Assembly (NCBI RefSeq): GCF_000372725.1
Contig: NW_005200170.1
Span: forward strand, 611,389-675,388
Origin: Emiliania huxleyi CCMP1516
Taxonomy: Eukaryota > Haptophyta > Isochrysidales > Noelaerhabdaceae
Direction of reading: 5' to 3'
DNA length: 64,000 bases
The first letter of the stretch is position 1. The number at the start of each line of letters is the position of its first letter. Both the position numbers and the translations under genes were made by a program. Shown here in pieces: positions 29,441 to 39,090 of the stretch. The notes under the pieces are model-generated. The model did not search any database. It was not told the DNA's origin and was given only the letters and a program-made list of their open reading frames with translations.

Positions 29441-31028
29441 TATGCTTCCTCTCGGTCGCGCCAATCGTCATCGAGGCCCTGTGTTCGATTTCTTTAGTTG
29501 TGCGATGTTCTCGAGGTTCTCGAGGTGGATATCCTTTGGCCGCGTTGGGTAGCGAGGATTGGTGTGACGCGATCCACGCAGGCGTGTTTTCTGGCGGCCG
29601 ACCGTCAGTGCACGGAGTTGCCCCTTCTCCGACTGCCCCGGCTAGTTCCCGAGGTCGTCGGGTGTGACCCCTTCGTCCCCCGAGACCTAGCGCGGGTGGG
29701 TTGGAGGGGGCTCGCCCCGTTCCTCCCCATCGGGCCGCGTGAGCGGCCTCGCCTCGCAGATTCGTTTTCGCGCCTGGGTCAGGCGCGCGGGGCATCCCCT
29801 GGGTCGCTCGACCAGCGATCCGAAGAGTGGCCGCTATGCGAGGGAAAGAGCGGGGCCCTCGACGCCTCAGTCCGGCCCTCCGAGGGGGGAAGGGAAGTGC
29901 AGGGTCCCCACGGGCGCCTCAGTTCGGCCCTCCCGAGGGGGGGAGGGGAGCAAGGGGGGGGGGATCGGGGCGGTGGGGAGGGGTCTCGGGTTTCATGTGG
30001 CTAAGACTTGCCTTTCGGGGAGGGGCCTCGGTGACAGGCGCGCATGCAGCCCAACGATGATACACAAGCGCGAATTACGCACATCGCTCTCGGACCCACA
30101 GACATCCTAAATTCTTTAAGTTTGTTGCTGACCGATGAGGTGACAAGTGTGCGCTCGTTGTCGACCTCCGGTGTGAGGTAAGCTTAATTTCTCCACACAC
30201 ACAAAGCAACAAAACAAACTGGTCAGAGGGAGATTTTTAGCAATACCAAACAACTCTAACACTCACACGTCATTTGGGGCCTGGAGCCCCTGCAGACTGT
30301 AGTTTATGGTGGTTTAGAGTTTGCGGGCGGGGGACAGATTTGGGCGGTCGACTTCAATTTTGGGGGGTGTGGACGACTGTTTTGGGGATCCTGCCAACGC
30401 GCTACAGTTGTAGCCCGACTGCACATAAGATGGACACCTCAACGGGAGGGCACTCGCAGCATGCGGGGCCGAATCCTGCAGCCTTATTCACGCGCGCGCG
30501 AGACGTGCAGACACGAGACAGGGCGTGTGTTCCTCCGAGTCCGGACCGTCTCCCCGAGGGACCAGCTCTCTCGTTCCAACAGAGGTTAACTCTTGGCGTC
30601 TTGCTTTTTGGACATTGGAGTCGTCTCGTTTGCCACTTCGTGCGACGTCGACTCGTGCGTTGACAGCTTGCGGCGCGGGCGCCGGGCGCTTTCTGCGGAT
30701 CTGCGCACTGCGGCGGCGGAGTGCGTAGGTTGCCCCTTGCGCGCGTGCCCCCACGACCTCTCACACTGGGGTCTGGGGAGAAACCCAAAAGCAAAATATA
30801 ACAATAACATGCGAGCTGATATGAGAGCAGCGCACCGGGCAAGCTACGAGTGCGTAAACCAACTCGTGTGCCGGAAGCGCCGCGCATGCGCTGAGAGGCG
30901 TGTCTACACACAACACAGCGATAAACACAGCGCCGGGTCTCGCTCGCCGTCATCCCAAGTGCGCTGGCTCTCCCCCGCGCGGGTGGCGGCAAGCCGTCTG
31001 GCGCTGGCCACATGCGCCGGCGCCGTCA
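29441..31028. other. gene-poor region
   Basis: No supportable gene in about 1.6 kb. 29860-29960 contains a near-direct repeat (CGCCTCAGT.CGGCCCTC) and G-runs. 30100-30260 is AT-rich and includes TCTCCACACACACAAAG, a string also found at 43568 and, in variant form, at 55048. 30270-31000 is mixed sequence with short open frames only. Confidence 0.4.
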
Positions 31029-32748
31029 TCACTCCATCGGCTGAATCCATCGCCAGTGCTGCATCGGGTCGGCCGGCGGCGGCGCACCCGATGCCGAGTC
31101 GGCCGGCGGCGGGCGAGGCGCCTACGCCGTGTGGGCAGCGGGGAGGAGGGGGGGGGAGGAGGAGGAGGGGGGGGGAGGAGGAGGGGTGGGGGGGGGCTCA
31201 CGAACGAGAGCTGGCGGCATAGAGGGCCGGCCGCCGGGGGACGACCGCACCGCGTCTTGCGGGAGGTATGGGGAGGTATGGGGGAGATATGGGGAGATAT
31301 GGGGAGATATGGGGAGATATGGGGAGATAGACCGCACCGCCTCTTGCGGGACGGCGTCCGGTGGCGCGAGGGGCGGCGCTGCAGCCTGCCCGGCGGGGCG
31401 CTGCTCTGCGGTCGGCTGTCCAGAGCCTTGCCCAAGCGTCTGCCCGGAAGGAGGCTGTCCAGGAGCCTGCACGGTCCGGCGGTGAAGGTAAGGGTAAGGG
31501 CAAGGGCAAGGGTAGGGGTAGGGAGGCTGTCCAGGAGCCTGCACGGGGGCCTGTCCGGCGGTCGGCTGTCCCGAGGGAGGCTGCCCCGCCGATGCAGCGC
31601 CCGCTGGCGGCGGCGGAGCCTTCGCCCCCCCAGAGGCGAGGGGGGGCGTCCCCACGCGATTCGTGTCTGGCGCACCGCCGCTGCCTGCGTCGGCGGCCTA
31701 CGCGGGTGGGGGCGCCGACCTCAGGGAGATCTGGCGAGATCTGGCGAGATCTGGCGAGATCTGGCGAGATCTGGCGAGATCGCGGGAGGACCCGGCGGCG
31801 ATGCCGCATGGCGCGAGATATGGGGAGATTTGGCGAGATCTGGCGAGATACGGGGAGATATAGCGAGATTGTGTGCGGGCTCGTGCAGAGTCTTCAGAGC
31901 GCCGCGTGGGATGGCGAGGGAGGCGACCGCAGCTGAATACGGAGGAGTACAGTTGGAGTACAGTTGGAGTACAGTTGAGTCCGTGTCCTCCCGAGCGCTA
32001 GGTGGAGACAAGGACACGGATCCCGCTCCTAGGGCCTCCGATCTGGGGAGATGTGGGGAGAGATTCCGCCTCTAGGGCCTCCGATCTGGGGAGATGTGGG
32101 GAGATGTGGGGAGATGTGGGGAGAGATTCCGCCTCTAGTGCCTCCGGCCTCGGGCGGCTCAACCTCCATGCGCGTAGGCTCTGGCGGCGGGGGCAGCGCG
32201 TGCAGCCAGATCTCGAGCCTGTTGAGAAGTGAGGAGGAAGGGTGAGAGTAGGCCAGAGGCGCGAGCCCTACGGTGCTGACTACACCAACCTCACCTCCCT
32301 ACGTCTCGCTGCATCTCCCCATCTCTCGAGCCTACGGCAGACGTGTGCCGCTTCTCGAGCGCTGGCCGGAACACCGAGCAACCACGCCGTCCGCGTCTAG
32401 AGCGTCTGGTAGAGGGTCTGGAGGGGCTTGCCTCTTGTCCGGCTTCTAGAATCTTCCAGAAGCTTCTACGGTCTCCGCGCCGCTGGATCTGCTTTGCGTC
32501 CAGCCTGGCGCGCTTGCCGACGTTGACAGCGGCCGAGAGCACGCGCCGCCGCTCCTCCACCTCCTTGCGGCTCGCCTCCTCCGCCAGCGTCGGCAGCGCG
32601 AGGGCGGCCTCCACCTTGCTCTTCGCCTTGGCTAGCACCTCCGAGGGGTCCGGGAGGCGGTCAGTCGACGTCGGCTCCGCGGCGAAGGCGCCAGGAGGCT
32701 CCTCTCTTCCGCACCCCGCACCCCCTCCCCCCCTGCCCAGGCCGCGCG

Positions 32749-32844
<96 letters not shown>

Positions 32845-32927
32845 ACACACACCCACACACACCCACACACCCACACACACACACCCACACACACACCCAC
32901 ACACGCACGTGATGAAGACACCAGCAT
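31029..32927 (-). CDS. multi-exon Pro/Gln/Ala-rich protein of unknown function
   Basis: Reconstructed exon-like segments on the minus strand are a possible first exon at 32927 (ATG, then GT donor), 32541-32735 (PDPSEVLAKAKSKVEAALAL, RKEVEERRRVLSAAVNVGK), 32150-32235 (LEIWLHALPPPPEPTRMEVE), 31340-31650 (GQPPSGQPTAGQAPVQAPG and similar) and a last exon ending DPMQHWRWIQPME with stop at 31029. Separating introns are built from GGGGAGATAT and CTGGCGAGAT repeats and a CA microsatellite. The composition resembles nuclear or RNA-processing factors, but no domain is recognised. Exon boundaries are mostly unresolved, and it could be the 3' part of a larger gene. Confidence 0.4.
31265..31330 (+). repeat. 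GGGGAGATAT tandem repeat
   Basis: Tandem GGGGAGATAT units within a presumed intron; the same unit recurs at 32936-32970 and 34757-34808. Confidence 0.85.
31725..31870 (+). repeat. CTGGCGAGAT tandem repeat
   Basis: Five to eight tandem CTGGCGAGAT units followed by variants (TTTGGCGAGAT, TACGGGGAGAT). Presumed intron filling of the unknown minus-strand gene. Confidence 0.85.
32751..32905 (+). repeat. (CA)n microsatellite
   Basis: About 155 bases of CA dinucleotides with CCCACACA interruptions on the right. It probably lies in an intron of the minus-strand gene, where it reads (GT)n. Confidence 0.97.
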
Positions 32928-32980
32928 CGGGGGCGGGAGATATGGGGAGATACGGGGAGATATGGGGAGATCTCCCGCTG

Positions 32981-35900
32981 CTAGGCGGGCGGCAGCACCT
33001 CCGCCGCGTGGTCGTCCCGCTTGACGTAGCGGACGACCTGGAGGAAACAAGTCGCAGCTAGATCTCGGCTGGATCTCGGCTGGATCTCGGCTGGATCTCG
33101 GCTGGATCTCGGCTCGATCTCACCTTGAGCCGGACCGGCGTCGCCTTGCCGGGAGGCAGGAGCGGTTAGTACCACCACCACCATCATCACCTTCTCAGTC
33201 TTATCGTCATCAGTCTCATTGTCATCTCATCAGCAGCAGCAACACCAGCGCCATCGCCATTCTCACCCTTCTCACCATCCCACCACTAGAGACCGTCGCC
33301 TTGGCCGGGGGAAGCAGCGGGCCGAGCTCCCCCTCCATGCCCGCGTCCTTGCCGTTGACCTCGACGATGACGTCCCCCACCGCGAGGGAGCCTGCTGAGG
33401 AGGAGTGTGTACAGTGAGTGACTCTGCCTGACGGATGACCCACACCCCACACCCCACCGCGAGGCTGCCTAGTCTCGAACACTGTCCCATAGCCAACGGG
33501 TGTCTGACGACGCCGCCGCATCCCCGGCCGCGCGCGAGGCCGCCCTCGAGGTGCGCGGCTCCGCCCTCGTGCACCTGTCTCAGACACGGTCCGAGGACAT
33601 GTCTCAGACACGGTCCGAGGACATGTCCGAGGACATGTCCGAGACATGTCCGAGGACTCCGAGGACATGTCCGAGAGAGGTCCGAGGTCACGGTGTGCAG
33701 AGGTGTATAGCCGAATCCAGGTCCAGCCGAGATCCAGCCGAGATCGAGCCGAGATCCAGCCGAGATCGAGCCGAGATCCAGCCGAGATCCAGCCGAGATC
33801 GAGCCGAGATCCAGCCGAGATCGAGCCGAGATCCAGCCGAGATCGAGCCGAGATCGAGCCGAGATCGAGCCGAGATCCAGCCGAGATCGAGCCGAGATCG
33901 AGCCGAGATCGAGCCGAGATCGAGCCGAGATTGCACCGCGGTGATGAGCAGCCCGCTGACAGCGACGCCGAGAGGCCCGTCCTGCAAAGAGGCAAGGGGG
34001 GTGAGAATCAGAAGAAGAAGAGGAGGGGTGAGACGAATCGGAGGAGGAACAATCGTCACTAGTAATGATGCCGAGAATGCTCTCGGCTGTCTCTCGTCGA
34101 CATCTCGTCGGCATCTCGTCGGCATCTCGTCGACATCTCGTCGACATCTGGTCTGCATCTCGCCGATATCTCTTCTGCATCTCGCCTCCCGCGAGAGCGT
34201 CGCCGTCACGCTCTTCTTCAGCAGCTCCTCCTCCCCCTCGGCAGCCCGCAGCGCCTAGACACTTCCTAGACACCTCCCAGCCACTTCCTGGACACGTCCT
34301 CCCCCTCGGCAGCCCGCAGCGCCGCCGCCGAAAAGTCCTCGTTCACGCCGCCGCGCGACCTGCGGTGCAACGCCCTCTCCTCCCTTACCCTCATCGCCAC
34401 TCCCTCTTCTTCCGCCATCCTCCGCCAGGCCGCCGCGCCGCTTCTGCTTGATCGCCGAGCGAGCCTGAGAAGAAAGAAAAGAGCGCGGCCCGCGTCACAG
34501 GGCACGGGACAGCTGCACCTCGGCTGCCTCTCGGCTGCCTCTCGGCTGCCTCTCGGCTGCCTCTCGGCTGCCTCTCGGCTGCCTCTCGGCTGCCTCTCGG
34601 CCGCTCTCGGCTGCTCTCGGCTGCTCTCGGCTGCCTCTCGGCTGCCTCTCGGCTGCCTCTCGGCTGCCTCTCGGCTGCATCTCGGCAGCCTCTGCCTTCG
34701 GTTCGTCGCTTTCGTCGCTGTCATCGTCGACCGAGAAGTGGTCGTCCGGCTACAGTGGGGAGATATGGGGAGATGTGGGGAGATATGGGGAGATATGGGG
34801 AGATATGGGCTACAGTGAAGAGCACACCGCCATCTGGTCGAGATCTCGCCGAGATCTCGCCGAGATCTCGCCGAGATCTCGCCGAGATGCAGCCGAGGTG
34901 CAGCCGAGATGCAGCTGAGATGCAGCCGAGATGCAGCTGAGATGCAGCCGAGGTGCAGCCGAGATGCTGCCGAGATGCTGCCGAGGTACAGCCGAGGTGC
35001 AGCCGAGGTGCAGCCGAGATGCAGCTGAGATGCAGCCGAGATGCAGCCGAGAGGCGCAGCCGAGAGGCAGCCGAGAGGCAGCCAAGAGGCGCAGCTCGCC
35101 TTGCCGCGCTTGCGCCGCCCCGTGCCGCCGCTGGACCGGCGCCGCGGCCTGTTCGCGCCGGCAATGCTAAAGTGTGAGAGGTGGTCTGTGATTCATACCC
35201 GCGTCGAGGCGCCGTGGGATGTGAGGGAAGGGGCTGTTCTTGTGGGTGCAAGCACGACAGCCGCGCGGTGTCGCGCACGCGTGCACTGCTGCACTTGGCG
35301 TTGCGCGGCTGCCCGCCGCCGTCTCGTGCGGCATATGTGTGATGTGTGTGTGGCAGGCTTGCGGTGGCATGTACTTTCTCAGCGAGTGGGCCAATGGCTG
35401 GAGAGAGAGCAGAGAGGAGAGAGGAGAGAGAGGAGAGAGCGGAGAGAGAGAAGAGAAGATGCGACGAAGCGTATGGTGCGCCTCGGCAGCGCCTCGAGTT
35501 CCTCGTCGCCCTCCTCGCCCAGCTCGTCGAGGTTGCGGTACTCGTCCTCCTCGTCGCCGCCGCCGCCCTCCCCCTCCTCCTCCATCTCGACGTCCTCCCG
35601 CAGCGACGACGTGTGCACCTCGCTCGCCTTGAGCGACATCTTCACTTGACGGCCGCTGCGAGAGTACTTTGGCTCGGGAGGCGGGGCGGCGGCGGCGGCG
35701 GCCGCCGCCGCCTTGTCGGCGGCGGCCTCCTTTGCCCGCCGCTCCTTGTTCTCCTTCCTCCGGATCGCCCGCTCCGCGGCGGCGGCCTCCGCCTCGACCG
35801 CCTCGGCCTCCTCGACGCTCGCGAGGAGGCGGCCGAGCCGGACGTCATACATCTTCTCCTGGATCTTGCGCGTGGGATCGAGCTTCGCCTTTGACTTGGG

Positions 35901-36128
35901 CTTCGCCGCCGCCGCGGGCTTGGACAGCACCGCCTTCACCGCGGCAGAGGCGCCCACTGCAGACTTGCGGCGCACCCGGCCAGAGGCCGAGATCTCGGGC
36001 GGCGCGGCGGCAGGACCCTCGGGGGCAGCAGGAGCCTCGGCCGCCGGTGCCTCGGGCGCCGCCGCTGGTGCCGCCGCCGGCTCCTCGGCCGGCGCCTCGG
36101 CAGGAGGCTCCGTGCCAGCGAGCGCCAT
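32981..36128 (-). CDS. basic/acidic nuclear-type protein with C-terminal PDZ domain, at least ten exons
   Basis: Exon 1 (35491-36128) encodes a Pro/Ala-rich start, SGRVRRKSAVG, a Lys/Arg/Ala helix and an acidic stretch (DEEDEYRNLDELGEEGDEE). Then exons 35100-35166 (NRPRRRSSGGTGRRKRGK), 34696-34749 (DDHFSVDDDSDESDE), an unresolved exon near 34323-34480, 34186-34254, 33937-33981 (GPLGVAVSGLLITA), 33520-33574, 33300-33391 (LAVGDVIVEVNGKDAG), a 21-base exon 33124-33144, and 32981-33037. The last five form a PDZ fold: the GPLGVAV carboxylate loop and GDVIVEVNG are characteristic. Joins were verified by phase. Seven of nine donors are GC. PDZ domains bind C-terminal peptides; partner unknown. Confidence 0.62.
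33716..33932 (+). repeat. GCCGAGATC(G/C)A tandem repeat
   Basis: About 20 units of 11 bases (GAGCCGAGATC and CAGCCGAGATC alternating), filling the intron between two PDZ exons. On the minus strand each unit contains CTCGG. Confidence 0.93.
34083..34185 (+). repeat. CATCTCGTCG tandem repeat
   Basis: Ten-base units of CATCTCGTCG and variants; on the minus strand CGACGAGATG, directly following the donor GAG|GCGAGATGC. Confidence 0.9.
34255..34322 (-). other. 68-base intron bounded by 26-base perfect direct repeats
   Basis: The 26 bases at 34297-34322 (start of the intron) equal those at 34229-34254 (start of the next exon). The donor is GCG|GCGCTG and the acceptor GTCTAG|GCGCTG. The body is AGGAAGTG..AGGTGTCT-type repeats. 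Confidence 0.7.
34513..34690 (+). repeat. CTCGGCTGCCT tandem repeat
   Basis: About 16 units of 11 bases in a presumed intron of the PDZ gene, preceding exon 34696-34749 on the plus coordinate. Confidence 0.93.
34826..35099 (+). repeat. CGCCGAGATCT / GCAGCCGAGATG tandem repeat
   Basis: Eleven- to twelve-base units sharing the core CCGAGAT, changing gradually from CTCGCCGAGAT to GATGCAGCCGA to GGCAGCCGAGA. Intron filling in the PDZ gene. Confidence 0.92.
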
Positions 36129-36187
36129 CCCGAGCGCGGGGCCGGGGCTGCGAGGTAGCGGCGAATTCTTTGGTGAGCCGTGTGTGT

Positions 36188-36262
36188 GCCAGTCCGCGCC
36201 AGTCCGCGCGCCTTTGTCGTGCCAGTGTGCTGTGAGAGAGGCTTGTACTTTAAGAATTCTTT
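36188..36262 (+). promoter_or_regulatory. promoter-like module
   Basis: GTGCCAGTCCGCGCCAGTCC, then GTGCCAGTGTGCTGTGAG, AGAGGCTTGTACTTTAAG and AATTCTTTTTCG. Same order as modules at 16345 (-) and 44371-45086. It faces right, towards the frame at 36378. Confidence 0.45.
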
Positions 36263-36344
36263 TTCGAATGTTTGCTCGAGCCCCGGCGGCAATCGTCGGC
36301 CGGACTGTCCTCGTCGAGTGTGTGCCGCCAAGGCGGGACGCACT

Positions 36345-37512
36345 CATCGGTCTCAGACCTAGATTCTAGTTTCAAGAATGGCATTCTTCGAAGTAGAATG
36401 GGCGCCGCAGCGGCCCGTAGCGGCGCCCCCTGCGTGCCCACGGCCACCCCGGGGCCATGGGACATCCCCCCGGCCATCGGGGATGCTTGGTTTATCCATT
36501 ACCCCATTTACACGGGCTGTGTTGCGGCGCGCCTCGAGACGCGCAGCGCAGCGCAGCGCGCAGTCCGCAGACCACAAAACAGATCAGAAGACGGCCGTGG
36601 CGACACCCGCTCTGGCTACAGCCCCGCAAAAGGCACTCGCTCGCCGGCAAGGACTACGGGTAGCACAGGCGGCAGCAGAGGTGGCGGTCCGGGTCGCAGC
36701 GCGCGTAGCAAGTCGGCCCCAGCGTCACGGGCGTCGGGCCAGGAGCCGGCTCGACGAGATCGACGAAGAGGACGAAGAGGAGGAAGACTACTCGAACTTG
36801 GACGAGGACTCGGGCGAGGAGCAGGACTCGGAGACCGGCCAGGGAAGCGAGGACGATGACTAGGTGACACGAGGAGTAGATGTGACACGAGTAGTCCGCA
36901 TTTCGCGCTATCTGCGGTCTGCTCTCTTTCGCCGCCCGACCCTTTCGCCCGCCCACCACTTGCGAGCACAAATCTCACACCTCCACTGCCCTCGCCACAG
37001 GCGGCGACGGACTGACATCCAAGGCTCGAACGTCGGCAGCGCTCAACGGCCGCCGGCGGCCATCGTGCGTTTGCTTTTGCCATACGTGGCGCACCCCCCG
37101 GCGTCTGCTCTGGTTTGGGGGCGGGGGGAGGACTCTCATTTGCGGACTGTTGGGCTCTCTGTGTTGAACTGGGGCTTGTGCGCGAACCCCACCAGTCTGG
37201 CCGAGCGGCACGCCGCCGCTGGGGGCGTGAGAAGGCCGTGGGGGACGGCGGCGGACCCCATTCTTCGATACAGAATGGGCCCTCACCGCGGCCCGTCTGC
37301 TGCTGAAAATGTGGCATGTTGGGGGCTCTCCTGTGTGACTCCTCTGGCTCGCCGCGTTAAAGTGGCGCCTGTGTGTGACCAGCCCCAACCCCGGCAAGCG
37401 CCCCCCGGCCGCTGGGGCTGCGAGGCGGCCGGGTGAGCGCGCGCGAGACGCCATTCTAGATGTAAGGATGCCATTCTATAATCTAGAATGGCCAGGTAGG
37501 GCTGAGACCGCT
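36345..37512. mobile_element. non-autonomous TIR element 2
   Basis: The left end (36345-36410) and the reverse complement of the right end (37445-37512) align over at least 70 bases: CGGTCTCAG.CCTA, then ATTCTAG.TT..AGAATGGCAT, then CTT..A..TAGAATGG. An extra direct copy of the inner arm (CATTCTTCGA..AGAATGGG, then GCGGCCCG) lies at 37262-37300. No transposase was seen. It contains the acidic frame 36378-36863. Size (about 1.17 kb) is close to TIR element 1. Confidence 0.6.
36378..36863 (+). CDS. small acidic-tailed protein frame inside TIR element 2
   Basis: 161 residues; the first codons lie within the terminal repeat, so the true start is doubtful. The last 40 residues (RLDEIDEEDEEEEDYSNLDE, GEEQDSETGQGSEDDD) resemble the acidic segment of the PDZ gene exon 1 (DEEDEYRNLDELGEEGDEE), just across the divergent gap. 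It may be a captured gene fragment or a small chromatin-type protein. Confidence 0.35.
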   Translation: MAFFEVEWAPQRPVAAPPACPRPPRGHGTSPRPSGMLGLSITPFTRAVLRRASRRAAQRSAQSADHKTDQKTAVATPALATAPQKALARRQGLRVAQAAAEVAVRVAARVASRPQRHGRRARSRLDEIDEEDEEEEDYSNLDEDSGEEQDSETGQGSEDDD

Positions 37513-38047
37513 CAGTCAGTCAGGGACAGTGGCGACGAGAGAGACGCGGCTCGAGGGGCGGCTCCCGCGAAGGCACGGCTGGCAACCGTGGCGCGGGGCT
37601 CTTCCTCTATCTAATGTCTAAAAGAGACCAGGATCGCCCGCAACTCTCTCGCTGACACGCGAGCCCGTCGACCTTACGTACGACGGGTGCGCTGCGGTCG
37701 CACGCCTCCCAAGTCATATGCCACGGCGTGCGATCTAGAATCAGCACACGCGCCTCTGCTTGCATACACTCATACAATGAACTGACATCTCCCATGAGTG
37801 CGAGTTAGGGCTAGTAGTAGGCCGCTATCGAAGGCCGCTAGCCTGTGAGGAGGGCGTCCATAGACACCTCACTAGACCCACACACGGTCTCGTCCGTGCC
37901 TCGCCGGCCGGCGAGATTGCTAGAGGCGGAGCGGTCTGCTCTAGCCTAGCACGTTACTTCCTGTCGTCTGTTGTTTGTTGTGCCCTTGTTTGTTCTCTTG
38001 GCACCTTGGAGTGCTGGGGGGGGGCGACAGGGAGGATGTGGCCTTTG
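37513..38047. other. intergenic region
   Basis: Mixed sequence between TIR element 2 and dispersed repeat copy 3. No gene or clear structure was recognised. Confidence 0.4.
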
Positions 38048-38237
38048 ACGCTTGAGTTATGTGTACGCCAACTCAGGGTGTGAGTGTGGCAGCCCGCTGG
38101 CTGTGTTTCTTGTGTGAGCTTGTTTGTGTCTGTGTGTCGCTCGTGCGTGTCGTCATCATGTGTCCGGCGTCCACCCATACCGCGTTGGTGTCCAGTCCGA
38201 GCCTGGCTGTTCTTCACCTTTCTACCTACCTACCTAA
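38048..38237 (-). repeat. dispersed ~180 bp repeat, copy 3
   Basis: Inverted relative to copies 1 and 2. Reverse complement reads GTAGGTAGGTAGAAAGGTGA, GGCTCGGACTGGACACCAAC, AGCTCACA, and ends with CCTGAGTTGGCGTACACATA then ACTCAAG. About 90% identical to copy 1 by eye. Confidence 0.8.
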
Positions 38238-39090
38238 GCAATCTAGACGCCGTTAGACCACTGGTTTTCCGCGATCACGACGGCTTGCTGGCAGCTGACA
38301 TACACGAGCGACGAATGAAAATCGAGCACAACGAGTCCGTGCGGCTGTCTCTCGAGAGCGCGCGCAGCAACAGAACAAGGTTGTATATGAGACGGTGCTC
38401 GGCGGCTGCGCCTCTTCAACTTCAGAGCGTTGAACAACGTGGTCGCGTTCCGGCGAGCCCCAGGTTCTCGCTCCCCATCGAGCTCTTCTTGCCGGACGGC
38501 TCTTCTGTGTGCCGCGGCACAGCGTCCGTGCAAGCCTTCCAGCGTGATAGGAACGAGTGTATCGCTTCGACGGATCGACCGTGCTTGTTATCAAGACCGA
38601 TATGACGTACACAGTGACACAACAGACGACACACATTCTCACACCCGCCGGGCCGCAAAACGCTCTCGACGAGAGCCACAAGAAGCCGTCCGCACAGCAA
38701 GCCGCTCGGTCGATCACGTTGCTCGCTCGATGCCGGCGAGCGCATGGCGCTCCGCTGGCGTGAGCGGCGGCGGTCGAGACCTCACCCTTCGCGCCGACGA
38801 CCCAACCTCACCGCCGAACAACAAATCTAACACTCACGCGTCTCTCCGAACAACCCAACCCGTGCCAACGCAACCCAACCCAACCCAAAAAGCACGATTC
38901 TGAAGTTGGGCCCTCAGGCTGCCATCCTGGGAGCGAGTGGCGCCAGCGCCGCCTCTCTAACACAAGCTCGTGGGAATGCGTCTCGCTGCTCTCCCAACGG
39001 CTCGGTCTCACCGCCGCCGCCGTCAATGAGCAAGAGACCACAAAAAGAAATCGCGCGGTTGTCCCCCATCCGACCCATACCCAAGACGTC
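38238..39090. other. region with possible decayed coding fragments
   Basis: Between 38240 and 38600 the plus strand reads LVFRDHDGLLAADIHERRMK and then, in another frame, RLRLFNFRALNNVVAFRRAP. These look like remnants of a protein interrupted by frameshifts, or unrecognised exons. No family could be named. Confidence 0.25.

Noticed and set aside
29498-30004. 168-codon forward frame
   Set aside because: Low-complexity Gly/Arg/Ser translation with no motif, overlapping repeats and homopolymers.
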